A stretch of DNA of 64,000 nucleotides, taken from NCBI RefSeq assembly GCF_016236915.1, contig NZ_JAEHOK010000006.1, positions 117,367-181,366 of the forward strand, written 5' to 3'. The DNA is from Salegentibacter maritimus. Its GTDB lineage: Bacteria > Bacteroidota > Bacteroidia > Flavobacteriales > Flavobacteriaceae. Both the position numbers and the translations under genes were made by a program. The notes under the pieces are model-generated. The model was not told the DNA's origin and searched no databases. It was given only the letters and a program-made list of their open reading frames with translations. Every line of letters starts with the position of its first letter. Position 1 is the first letter of the stretch. This document shows, one piece after another, positions 54,510-62,806 of this stretch.

Positions 54510-55107
54510 CCGCAGCAGTGGTAATTTTACCTCCCAAATCTTTTAATGCTACTTTTGCTTTTTCAAAGTCTTCCGCATTTAGCGCTCTCGTAGCATCTTC
54601 TATAATAGTAGCTTTAAAACCTTCTTTTATAGCATCTTTAGCAGTGAAATACACACAAATTTCGGCGGCAAGCCCACAGAAATAGAGGTCTTTTGCATTT
54701 TTCTCTTTTAAATAGCCGGAAAGCCCCGTAGATTTTAAATGCCTGTTATCATAAAATGCGCTATAACTGTCTATTTCTAAACTTGTTCCTTTTCTAAAAA
54801 TAGCTTCAATTTTAGCCGTTTGTAAATCTTTATGAAATTCGGCTCCCCCGGTATTTTGTATACAATGGTCTGGCCACATCACTTGTGGGGTTCCATGAAG
54901 GTCTATGGTTTCAAACTCATTTTTCCCATTATGACTGCTGGCAAAACTAGCGTGCCCTTTTGGGTGCCAATCCTGGGAGACAATTACCAGGTCAAATTTT
55001 TCCTGAAGTTTATTTATGATCGGTATAATTTCATCTCCCCCCGGAACCGGAAGGGAACCACCGGGCATAAAATCGTTTTGCGGATCTACAATAATTAGTG
55101 TTTTCAT
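54496..55107 (-). CDS. pncA: nicotinamidase
   Basis: Isochorismatase-fold enzyme that hydrolyses nicotinamide to nicotinate for NAD salvage; such enzymes also act on pyrazinamide. The 203-residue protein has the active-site DPQNDFMPGGSLPV (Asp), QDWHPKGHASFA (metal His), WPDHCIQNTGGAEF and the nucleophilic Cys in FCGLAAEICVYF. It is 5 nt after pncB, which uses its product, so pncB-pncA form an NAD-salvage operon. Its 3' end overlaps the convergent gene at 53730. Confidence 0.95.
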   Translation of the reverse strand: MKTLIIVDPQNDFMPGGSLPVPGGDEIIPIINKLQEKFDLVIVSQDWHPKGHASFASSHNGKNEFETIDLHGTPQVMWPDHCIQNTGGAEFHKDLQTAKIEAIFRKGTSLEIDSYSAFYDNRHLKSTGLSGYLKEKNAKDLYFCGLAAEICVYFTAKDAIKEGFKATIIEDATRALNAEDFEKAKVALKDLGGKITTAAAIES

Positions 55108-55112
55108 GTATA

Positions 55113-56516
55113 CTATTTTTGGTAAGCAGCAATCAATTTATCACGTTCCTCTTTTAAGGCCTCACTAATCCCTACCTTATAAATATGCGGATTATTGAAT
55201 CGTTTATATTCTATAGAAAGCTCTGCCAGCCTTCTTTTACTATACTCAGCAATTTCCTGAAGCGTTTTAGGTGTTAATTTGTTCTTTCCTTTTTCCATTA
55301 CCGGCTTAAGTAGCGGTTCTTTTTGTAAAGCCCCCACCTTCATTTGCTTATAAGGCTCAAAAGGGTGGATCATATTTTCAATCTCCTCCTCTTCAAAAAG
55401 GCTCACCAGGTCTGCCCCTACGCAATTCCCTTCAGAATCCCTTAAGCGATACACTTGTTTTTTATGCGGAAGCGTAACCTTGGCGATGCTCTCTGATATT
55501 TTAATTCTTGGCTTTCCGTGAGAGTAGGCCAATTTATAAACCCCGTCTAAGGCGGCATCGGGGCTGCCAATAACGAGGTTGGTGCCCACTCCAAAAACAT
55601 CTATCCGGGCTCCTTGTTCCAGTAAGCTTTTTATAACATTCTCGTCTAGCTGATTAGAAGCCGCTATTTTCACATAATCCAATCCAGCAGCATCCAGCAT
55701 TTTTCTACTTTGTTTAGAAAAATAAGCCAGGTCTCCGCTATCAAGCCTAATGGCCATTAATTTTTCACCGCGTGCTTCCATTTCTTTGGCAACTTTAATA
55801 GCATTTGGCACACCGCTTTTAAGTGTATCGTAAGTATCTACCAGCAAAACACAATCTTTTGGCCTGCCCTGGGCGAAATCCCTAAACGCAGTGATTTCAT
55901 CGTCATAACTCTGAATAAAAGAATGCGCCATAGTTCCTGAAACCGGAATATTAAAATCCCTGCCGGCCACCACATTGCTTGTACCATTAAAACCACCAAC
56001 CATAGCTGCACGGGTTGCATAATATCCACCCGGCCCCTGGGCTCTTCTTAAACCAAAATCTAATAAGCTACGTTCTCCCGAAACCAATTTAATTCTGCTG
56101 GCTTTGGTTGCAATTAAGGTTTGAAAATTCAGCAAATTCAGTAAAATGGTTTCAACGATTTGCGCTTCTATAATATTGGCTTCCACCTGTAGGATTGGGC
56201 GGGTTTGAAAAACCACATCTCCCTCCTGCACAGCGTAAATATTTCCGTGGAACTTAAAATTTTTCAGGTATTCCAGGAAATCATCATCAAAATCCTGTTT
56301 TTTCAGGTAAGCAAGGTCCTTCTCATTAAATTTTAAGTTTTCAATAATTTCCAGTAGGTCCTGAAGCCCGGCAAAAATGGCGTAACCACCCTGATAGGGA
56401 AGTTTCCTAAAATAATAATCGAATATAGCGGTGTGGTTCTTTTGGCCTTTTTTAAAATATACCTGTGCCATTGCCAGTTGATACTGGTCGGTATAGGTAG
56501 CTGAAAAATCTAGCAT
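55113..56516 (-). CDS. pncB: nicotinate phosphoribosyltransferase
   Basis: Makes nicotinate mononucleotide from nicotinate and PRPP (ATP-coupled), using the nicotinate that PncA produces. The 467-residue length is normal. Family segments: TYTDQYQLAMAQVYFKKGQK (N-terminal substrate region), the LLDFGLRRAQGPGGYYATRA segment, the active-site His in VSGTMAHSFIQSYDDE, and MAIRLDSGDLAYFSKQSR with VFGVGTNLVIGSPDAALDGV phosphate-binding loops. A possible -7 box TAAATTTG is at 56585-56592 on the minus strand. Confidence 0.95.
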   Translation of the reverse strand: MLDFSATYTDQYQLAMAQVYFKKGQKNHTAIFDYYFRKLPYQGGYAIFAGLQDLLEIIENLKFNEKDLAYLKKQDFDDDFLEYLKNFKFHGNIYAVQEGDVVFQTRPILQVEANIIEAQIVETILLNLLNFQTLIATKASRIKLVSGERSLLDFGLRRAQGPGGYYATRAAMVGGFNGTSNVVAGRDFNIPVSGTMAHSFIQSYDDEITAFRDFAQGRPKDCVLLVDTYDTLKSGVPNAIKVAKEMEARGEKLMAIRLDSGDLAYFSKQSRKMLDAAGLDYVKIAASNQLDENVIKSLLEQGARIDVFGVGTNLVIGSPDAALDGVYKLAYSHGKPRIKISESIAKVTLPHKKQVYRLRDSEGNCVGADLVSLFEEEEIENMIHPFEPYKQMKVGALQKEPLLKPVMEKGKNKLTPKTLQEIAEYSKRRLAELSIEYKRFNNPHIYKVGISEALKEERDKLIAAYQK

Positions 56517-56768
56517 AGCTTTTAGTTGGTTTAGACTTTATGACGCAACGCACTAAATTTTAAAATTTGCGCTGCTCTACCCTACAAATTTAAGCTTTTA
56601 CAAAACTCTAGCTTTGGAATTTTAGGTAAATTACCTCGTGGCAAGCCAACAAAGTATTAATTGAAAAAGTTTTTTTTCTTTCGAAGCAAGCCTGGGAATT
56701 CCGATAGTTATCGGGATAAATTTCGATTATCGCGTAAAGCTTTTAAAAGAAGTGGTTAATTTTACCCT

Positions 56769-57656
56769 ATGGATCACAAAATCAAGATTTTTAAAGAAGT
56801 GGTACTTACCAAAAGTTTTACCAAAGCTGCAAAAAACCTGTATATGTCGCAGCCGGCAGTTTCTAAAACCATAAAAAACCTGGAAGAAGAATACGGAAAA
56901 GCCTTTTTTTTAAGGGAAGGAAACAGTATCGCTTTAACCCATGAAGGTGAAAGGTTTTTAAAATATGCTGAAAGCCTATTGGATATTTATACTAAAATGG
57001 AACACGAATTTTCTTCAGAAAATCCAGCCTTCCCTGATAGTATTAAAATTGGCGCCAGCACAACTATTGCCCAGTATGTAATACCCAAAATAGCAGCTTT
57101 GCTTCAAAACACACATAAAGACTTAAGTTTTCAACTAATTTCGGGAAACACGGGCTATATTCAGCAACTTATTTTAAATGGGCAGTTAGATTTTGGTATT
57201 ATTGAAGGCGAAAATCAAAATACCCGGTTAAGTTATGATCCTTTTGTAAAAGATGAACTTGTTTTGGTGACAAGTACCAAAAATAAGGCAAGCAAAGAAG
57301 AAATTAGACTAGACCAATTTGGGGACCTGGATTTTGTAGAACGCGAGAGTGGCTCCGGAACCCGCGAAGTAATTGCCAATGCCTTAAAAAAACAGGGTAT
57401 TCCAGAGCTAAAAGTAAAAACCACGTTGGGCAGTACAGAAAGCATCAAAGCTTATTTACGGTACTCCAATCACTTTGCCTTCCTTTCTATTCACGCCATA
57501 AACCAGGAGGTTTTAGACGGCCACCTAAAGGTTGTAGAGGTACCGGAACTTTCTATAACACGTTGGTTTTATTTTGTAAAAAGACAGGGCTTTCAATCGA
57601 GGCTAAACCAAAAACTGGAAAATATTTTTGTTGAAGGTTATAATAAAAACGAATAG
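56769..57656 (+). CDS. LysR-family transcriptional regulator
   Basis: A 295-residue DNA-binding regulator. The N-terminal winged helix-turn-helix (FKEVVLTKSFTKAAKNLYMS QPAVSKTIKNLEEE, residues 8-42) and the periplasmic-binding-like effector domain (NSIKIGASTTIAQYVIP ... FGIIEGENQN) are typical LysR parts. It lies 69 nt upstream of yeiH on the same strand, an order like the cysL-yeiH pairs seen elsewhere, so it probably controls that exporter in response to a sulfur signal. The inducer is unknown. Confidence 0.92.
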   Translation: MDHKIKIFKEVVLTKSFTKAAKNLYMSQPAVSKTIKNLEEEYGKAFFLREGNSIALTHEGERFLKYAESLLDIYTKMEHEFSSENPAFPDSIKIGASTTIAQYVIPKIAALLQNTHKDLSFQLISGNTGYIQQLILNGQLDFGIIEGENQNTRLSYDPFVKDELVLVTSTKNKASKEEIRLDQFGDLDFVERESGSGTREVIANALKKQGIPELKVKTTLGSTESIKAYLRYSNHFAFLSIHAINQEVLDGHLKVVEVPELSITRWFYFVKRQGFQSRLNQKLENIFVEGYNKNE

Positions 57657-57725
57657 CCCATTACTTTTTGCTTTGCGTGGTAACTTAGTATTCTCGCGTT
57701 CTTTGTAGCATCTAACTAAGATGTT

Positions 57726-58649
57726 ATGAAGGCTAATAAAATTAAAACAGGAATATTTATAGTATTAATAGCTGTATGTTTCAGCGGACTCATAAGTGGC
57801 GCTATAGCTTTGGTATTAGGATTTTTATTTACTGTATTTGCCGGGCAGCTCTTTCCTAATTTCACCCATAAAAGCATCCAGTTTTTATTAAAAATTTCGG
57901 TAGTGGGACTTGGTTTTGGGATGTATATCACCGAAACTTTACAAATAGGGAAAGAAGGCTTAAACATTACTTTATTTACCATTGCTGCCACCCTGACTTT
58001 AGGGTGGCTTTTAGCAAAAATCTTAAAAATAGACGTGCGTTTAGGGCATCTTATTTCTTCGGGCACTTCTATTTGTGGCGGTAGTGCCATAGCGGCCATT
58101 TCACCAGTAATAAATGCAAAACCTAAAACTATTTCTGTTTCCCTGGGAGTTGTTTTTTTACTTAATTCGGTAGCCTTATTTATTTTTCCGGGAATTGGTC
58201 ACTTTTTTAATATGAGTCAACATCAATTTGGCCTTTGGACGGCTATTGCCATTCACGATACCAGCTCTGTGGTAGGTGCTGCTTTGGCCTATGGTGAGGA
58301 AGCACTACGGGTAGCAACCACCGTTAAGCTGGCCCGCACACTTTGGATTATTCCGGTTTCTTTAATCTCTATGTTCTTATTTAAAACAAAAGACGGTAAG
58401 ATTAAAATCCCCCTGTTTATTCTTTTCTTTATCCTTGCTATTGCAATAAACAGCTACTTTAATTTACCTACTGAACTAACCCAAAGTATCACCGGCATTT
58501 CCAAAAGGCTTTTAGTGGCATGCCTGTTTTTGGTGGGTACTACCCTATCTCTAAAAGACATAAAACAAACAGGATTTAGACCCTTTGTATTAGGCATTAG
58601 CCTTTGGGTATTTATTTCTATAAGCTCACTGCTTGTTATTCTTGGTTGA
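57726..58649 (+). CDS. yeiH: YeiH-family putative sulfate exporter
   Basis: A 307-residue inner-membrane protein of the UPF0324/YeiH family, a putative exporter of inorganic sulfur anions. It has about ten hydrophobic segments. Family motifs: VGLGFGMYITETLQIGKEGL, SGTSICGGSAIAAISPVIN (conserved glycine/cysteine loop) and AIAIHDTSSVVGAAL. The preceding LysR gene is the natural regulator. The call of sulfate export rests on the family name, not on shown chemistry. Confidence 0.85.
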   Translation: MKANKIKTGIFIVLIAVCFSGLISGAIALVLGFLFTVFAGQLFPNFTHKSIQFLLKISVVGLGFGMYITETLQIGKEGLNITLFTIAATLTLGWLLAKILKIDVRLGHLISSGTSICGGSAIAAISPVINAKPKTISVSLGVVFLLNSVALFIFPGIGHFFNMSQHQFGLWTAIAIHDTSSVVGAALAYGEEALRVATTVKLARTLWIIPVSLISMFLFKTKDGKIKIPLFILFFILAIAINSYFNLPTELTQSITGISKRLLVACLFLVGTTLSLKDIKQTGFRPFVLGISLWVFISISSLLVILG

Positions 58650-58833
58650 CGCCTATTGCTTATGAAGCCTATTTACTCTAAAAACCACGCTAAATTCAAT
58701 AGTTAATAATAAATATTCTAATTAACATAGGCAACAAACCGCTTAAACAGGCTTTTACAATCGCGAAATCAGTACTCACTTACAATAAGGTTTTCTAGTC
58801 TAAAATGGGGTAATTATTTGGGAGTTAGCTTAG

Positions 58834-59991
58834 TTATGTGGCGTTTTTTTCCTGAATTATGTTGAAATCCGAATTTGAAAGAATCTTGATATTACACTTT
58901 TTTTTCAAATTCAATTCCTGAACTTTTTGGATCTTCGCCCAACCATAATCCGTTCCAATTACAATATAATCAAGTTTACTTGTTACAGATGACTTTATAA
59001 GACCGCCATTTTCTTTTATAAAGTTTTTACAGTCCGACCTTTCTTGAGTTAACTCTCCCGAAAATAGAAATCCTTTATTTTCTATTTTTAAATTATTCAA
59101 TTCTTCTTTTGATATTGAAAACTCTTGTATTATACCAATATTATCATTTTTAACTTGATTTGTTGCTTGTACTTTCTTCTTATGTTCATTTTCTATTTCT
59201 ACTGATAGTTTTCCAATTAATTCTTTATGATTGGGATAAATATCAATTAGTTCATTAAATATTATGGCACAAGTTTTTGCATCTGCAACTGGATCGTGTG
59301 GATTTTCTATTTCAACGTCAAATTTAGAAGCAAGATCTTCAAGCTTCTTTGAAAGTCCACACTTTTCTGCTAATTGCATTGTGTCAATATAATCGATATG
59401 AAAATCTGAAATTGAATAATAGTAAAATAGATTTTTTAGTATGCTTAAGTCCATACTTGAATTATGAAATACAATTAGACTATCGTTTAAATATTTTGAT
59501 AGTTCACTTTTCCATAGTTCATCAAAATGCCCCCAATAGCTTACATCTTCTTTGCTAATACCGTGTAGGTTTGTATGAAAGCTTGAAAATTTCTCATTTT
59601 TTGGAGGTTTAATCTTAAAACCAACTTCATAAGCAACTTTATAATTTTTAATAAACACTAATCCAATTGCACACGCACTAACTCTATTTTTATTCGCTGT
59701 TTCAAAATCAATTGCTATGTAGTCAAATTGATTATCAAAGTATTCTGGAAAACTGTGAGGATTTTTAAATTTTCCAGTTTTTAATTTTTGATTAATTGCG
59801 TATTCATATCGAGGTTTAAACTTGATTCTGTCTGACTTTACTTTATTGAACCAATGCTCTAACTCCCAGGAATTTGTTTTATCAACAAAATCGAAAAATA
59901 GAAATTCGTTTTCCGTGTTAGGATTTACTCCTTTAATTGTAATTTCAATTGAAGGCTCCCTACTTTCTTTTTTATTAAACCAATTAAACAT
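58834..59991 (-). CDS. DEDDh 3'-5' exonuclease with C-terminal BRCT domain
   Basis: A 385-residue protein. A lead segment of about 85 residues is followed by a DnaQ-type exonuclease domain (about 90-255): YIAIDFETANKNRVS (Asp-Glu, Exo I), LIVFHNSSMDLSILK (Asp, Exo II) and HDPVADAKTC (His-Asp, Exo III). The C-terminus (about 300-380: ENKGFLFSGELTQERSDCKN ... LDYIVIGTDYGWAKIQ) is a BRCT-like domain as in some DNA polymerase III epsilon-like and PARP-linked exonucleases. No polymerase lies nearby. It belongs to the accessory minus-strand array, with attC-like DNA just upstream. Confidence 0.85.
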   Translation of the reverse strand: MFNWFNKKESREPSIEITIKGVNPNTENEFLFFDFVDKTNSWELEHWFNKVKSDRIKFKPRYEYAINQKLKTGKFKNPHSFPEYFDNQFDYIAIDFETANKNRVSACAIGLVFIKNYKVAYEVGFKIKPPKNEKFSSFHTNLHGISKEDVSYWGHFDELWKSELSKYLNDSLIVFHNSSMDLSILKNLFYYYSISDFHIDYIDTMQLAEKCGLSKKLEDLASKFDVEIENPHDPVADAKTCAIIFNELIDIYPNHKELIGKLSVEIENEHKKKVQATNQVKNDNIGIIQEFSISKEELNNLKIENKGFLFSGELTQERSDCKNFIKENGGLIKSSVTSKLDYIVIGTDYGWAKIQKVQELNLKKKCNIKILSNSDFNIIQEKNAT

Positions 59992-60011
59992 AGAAGTTGA
60001 TTTTTAATAAA

Positions 60012-60150
60012 ATATGACATACAACGGCCTCTATCACAAGTTGCCAGGGTAAGCGGCACGGATTTGTCGGCTTAACCTTTTTTCGCTTGGTTTCTAAAAT
60101 TACACTTTTTTAACTCAAAACCGCATATTTGCGATGAAGTGGTGTTGGCT
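60012..60150 (-). repeat. attC-like intergenic element 1
   Basis: The gap between the SanA-type gene and the exonuclease gene contains a palindrome-rich stretch. Read on the minus strand it begins near CCAAC, carries the hairpin CGCAAATATGCG, the core CCGACAAATCCG (60059-60070), and ends with GTTGTATG. Element 3 (62092-62215) has the identical 12-nt core and a similar end, and element 2 shares the overall plan. This is the layout of integron attC sites, without experimental support. Confidence 0.5.
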
Positions 60151-60158
60151 TGGGTTAA

Positions 60159-60797
60159 TTACCCAATTTCCATCTTCTTACCGTAGAACTTAGGTTCTAC
60201 ATCAAAAAATATATCTAGAAAAACTTTTGTCCTGGCTAAATATTCTCTCAATTTAACATTCCATCCAAATTTGCCATCTAAATCTTTTGCGTTATAACCG
60301 ATAGCTTTTACTCCATGTTTTTCTGCTAAGTAGATTGCTCTTTCATTATGAAATTGTTGTGATATAATGGTGAAATTATCTTGTCCGAAGATCTCTTTTG
60401 CTCGCACAATAGAATCTAATGTTCTAAAACCAGCATAGTCTAAGTAAATCCTATTCTCAGGAATTCCTCTTTTTATCAGTTCGTTTTTGAAGTCTGTTGG
60501 TTCATCGTAATCTTCTGAACCATTATCTCCACTTACTAAAACAAAATCAATTTTTCCATTTTTAAATAAATCTACCGTAGCATCAATTCTATATTTGAAG
60601 TATAAATTTATTCGACCGTCACTTAAATATTTGGAAGTTCCCAAGACCAATCCAACTTCGTTTTTGTCAATTGCTGATACGTCGAAAAAAGTTTTATTCT
60701 CAGTAGCTTGTTCAATAGTATAATTGGAAAAGAAAATCAATGTAAATGTTCCCAAAATTATAATTGAAATAATCAGCTTTAATTTTCTTTTACTCAT
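60159..60797 (-). CDS. SanA/YdcF-family (DUF218) membrane-anchored protein
   Basis: A 212-residue protein with one N-terminal membrane helix (LKLIISIIILGTFTLIFFSNY) and a periplasmic DUF218 domain: NEVGLVLGTSKYLSDGRINL, FVLVSGDNGSEDYDEP, AGFRTLDSIVRAKEIFG and FTIISQQFHNERAIYLAEKH. SanA of E. coli affects envelope barrier function and vancomycin sensitivity; ElyC/YdcF relatives act in envelope carbohydrate metabolism. The exact role here is unknown. It is one of a run of same-strand accessory genes separated by attC-like DNA. Confidence 0.85.
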   Translation of the reverse strand: MSKRKLKLIISIIILGTFTLIFFSNYTIEQATENKTFFDVSAIDKNEVGLVLGTSKYLSDGRINLYFKYRIDATVDLFKNGKIDFVLVSGDNGSEDYDEPTDFKNELIKRGIPENRIYLDYAGFRTLDSIVRAKEIFGQDNFTIISQQFHNERAIYLAEKHGVKAIGYNAKDLDGKFGWNVKLREYLARTKVFLDIFFDVEPKFYGKKMEIG

Positions 60798-60811
60798 ATT
60801 TCTTTCCGGCT

Positions 60812-60918
60812 CAATTGCATGTAACGTTTCGTATAACCGTCACTTACGGGTTTTAAGTTAATGTTTTTAAGTTTAGAAGGACTAGGGCTGTTAATAGGAT
60901 ACGTTGCTTACAACTGTA
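60812..60918 (-). repeat. attC-like intergenic element 2
   Basis: Between the erythromycin-esterase-family gene and the SanA gene. Plus-strand ends GTAACGTTTCGTAT (from about 60830) and ATACGTTGCTTAC (to about 60911) form an imperfect inverted repeat, with a GC-containing hairpin CCGT..ACGG near 60837-60849. It lacks the 12-nt core of elements 1 and 3 but has the same location and inverted end design. Confidence 0.45.
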
Positions 60919-60920
60919 AT

Positions 60921-62075
60921 TTATTTTTCATATTTAACTTCCTCTCCTTTAGCTATAAAAACAAGAGCGTCAAAATGATTAAGTAATTTCGTTTTGTTAT
61001 TTGGCAAATTAAAAATATACAAATCATCAAACTTTTTATTAATCAATTCTTTGTTTGCTGAAATTACTTTTTTTGAATCTATAAAATAATTTTTCTTTAT
61101 TGATGGTAGGAAGTTTAAAATAGACTTACTTTTTCTTGAAGCTCTTTCAGTTTCATTTTTAGTTCTAGTAGGAGGTAATTCAATTGTTCCGAAAGCTATA
61201 TGATAAGAAGTTTTTGGATTTAACTGTATAAACTGATAACCCATAGTTTGCCCCTTCATTAACTCATTGTTAGATTTTGACATATGTCCGTTTGCCAACC
61301 AAATAATAAACTTTTTATTAGGATATTTTTTCACTAAAAAATCAAGATTTTTAGCCATTTGTTTGTCTCGAATTTTCACTCTGTTCTTATCTGAGTTGTT
61401 ATCTTTAACGGTGTAAAGTTTTACTGAACTTTTGAAGCTTTCAAGAATTTGAACCCATTTTTTATTTGTTTTAATTAATTCATTTGATAAAAGTTTAGCG
61501 AGATAATCATTAACATATTCAATTTCTTCTTTTGATATTGTATTGATTACTTCATATTCATCTTTTATAATGGTTTTTACAAGTTTTGTAAATTCTTCAT
61601 CGAGTTCGATATTATTTGTTTTTAATAACTCTGATAATTTTATAGTGAAATATTTATGAGAATAAGCAGTAGGAATTCTACTATCAAACCCCCAGATAGT
61701 AACTTTGTTTTTTTTCAAAAAATCAAAAAGTTCTTTGCATTGTTTAGATTTACTCCAAATTGAATATAAATTCCGTTTATCATGGTCAAATAACAAAGCA
61801 AAAAAATCACTTTCAAAAATAATATCCTTAAAACCGTGTTCATTAACTAAATATTTTACAAATTCTGTTTTGGCTATAAAATCAGAACCACTATAATGAA
61901 CTGATTCTCCCAAAAAGATGGTTTGTTTTTCATTAATATTTTGACTGACAATGTTTTTAACTTTATCTGTTAGTAAATTATCTAATGAATTCAATTCGTA
62001 GGTACTTTCTTCAATTTGCGAAAACACAATTTGATGTAAAAAAAATAATATTATTAATATGAGTTCTTTTTTCAT
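60921..62075 (-). CDS. secreted erythromycin-esterase-family protein
   Basis: A 384-residue exported protein (MKKELILIILFFLHQIVFSQ) of the erythromycin esterase superfamily. Family motifs: IFLGESVHYSGSDFIAKTEF (GE-x2-H-x5 region with active-site His), DIIFESDF, TIWGFDSRIPTAY and KKFIIWLANGHMSKSNNEL (His near the end). Known Ere enzymes open the macrolide lactone; many relatives have other hydrolase roles, and secretion argues for an extracellular or periplasmic substrate. The start at 62075 was chosen as the first codon of the signal peptide; an ATG four codons upstream is in frame. In the accessory array. Confidence 0.8.
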   Translation of the reverse strand: MKKELILIILFFLHQIVFSQIEESTYELNSLDNLLTDKVKNIVSQNINEKQTIFLGESVHYSGSDFIAKTEFVKYLVNEHGFKDIIFESDFFALLFDHDKRNLYSIWSKSKQCKELFDFLKKNKVTIWGFDSRIPTAYSHKYFTIKLSELLKTNNIELDEEFTKLVKTIIKDEYEVINTISKEEIEYVNDYLAKLLSNELIKTNKKWVQILESFKSSVKLYTVKDNNSDKNRVKIRDKQMAKNLDFLVKKYPNKKFIIWLANGHMSKSNNELMKGQTMGYQFIQLNPKTSYHIAFGTIELPPTRTKNETERASRKSKSILNFLPSIKKNYFIDSKKVISANKELINKKFDDLYIFNLPNNKTKLLNHFDALVFIAKGEEVKYEK

Positions 62076-62091
62076 TATAGCTACCAAACAT

Positions 62092-62215
62092 TTCGATTAC
62101 AACCAGTTAATGAAGTAAGGAACGCGGATTTGTCGGATTAGTATTTTGTTGTTGGTCAAGTTAATTATTTTCTTACTAACGGTGCCGCTTATTGGCGATT
62201 AACCTTTGTTAGCGC
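62092..62215 (-). repeat. attC-like intergenic element 3
   Basis: Between the truncated reverse transcriptase and the esterase-family gene. On the plus strand, CTAAC-GGT-GCC (from about 62176) pairs with GGC...ACC...GTTAG (to about 62212), a compact fold. The core CGGATTTGTCGG (62125-62136) is identical to that of element 1 and the end adjacent to the esterase gene reads GTTGTAATC on the minus strand. Resembles attC in size and symmetry. Confidence 0.5.
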
Positions 62216-62226
62216 TAGTGCGATTC

Positions 62227-62760
62227 CTAATTATTCCATTCTATCAAATTAAATTTATCGACAAGTGATTTAGCATAATCAGGTTCTATAGATTTAATGA
62301 AGAATATTTTACCTAATAGCCATTCCTTGTAAAAGTTTTTATCATCAGCACCAATAAAATTTAAGTGATTTTCTAACCCAAAATTTAAACAACCATACAA
62401 ATGTTTTTTCACTTCGTTCTTAAACTCCCTAGGAACATGGACACCATTTGATACTGTTAAACCGGTAACAATTTGTTTTCTACCTTTTTTATATACTCCG
62501 ACTTTGTTCCAATTTATGCAAAATCCTTCATCTCTTATAATATGCCTTAATAGCTTAATTTTAGGTAGGTTTTTTAATGTGCCTGAAAAAGTGATGTCAT
62601 CAGCATATCTAGAATAATCGACATTCAGTTTTTCCGCTAATATCGAAAGTCTATAATCAAGGTTTTTGCATATTAAATTTGATAAAGTGGGACTTGTGGG
62701 TGCTCCTTGAGGTAGTGAAGCATTACCTATAGGCACTAACTCCCTGTAAAGTACCCCCAT
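62227..62760 (-). pseudogene. retron-like reverse transcriptase, 5' end removed by IS insertion
   Basis: The remaining ~177 residues are the C-terminal half of a reverse transcriptase: LPQGAPTSPTLSNL (motif 4), YSRYADDITFS (motif 5, catalytic YADD), a Lys-rich segment INWNKVGVYKKGRKQ (motif 6) and VTGLTVSNGVHVPREF (motif 7). The VTG and R-x pattern match retron-type enzymes. The N-terminal half with RT motifs 1-3 and the first catalytic Asp is missing; the reading frame enters the IS end at about 62756, and the ATG that opens the frame (ATGGGGGTA) is IS inverted-repeat sequence. The 5' part would lie beyond the window. It is therefore inactive unless the IS is excised. Confidence 0.75.
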
Positions 62761-62772
62761 TTGTTAGGACAG
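62754..62772 (+). repeat. left inverted repeat of the IS3 element
   Basis: CCCCCATTTGTTAGGACAG; it opens the IS downstream end (relative to orfB) and abuts the reverse-transcriptase remnant. Confidence 0.75.
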
Positions 62773-62806
62773 CTTTGCTGCTAAATTAAGTTCTATTTTT
62801 CATTTA

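Noticed and set aside
58650..58833. A fourth attC-like element after the exonuclease gene
   Set aside because: The stretch has GCCACATAAC/GTTAG-like fragments but neither the shared core nor clear inverted ends, so it is not called.
60001..60158. Promoter-like or CRISPR-like repeat in the cassette spacers
   Set aside because: The spacers are not evenly repeated units and each occurs once per gap, so they do not form a CRISPR array.
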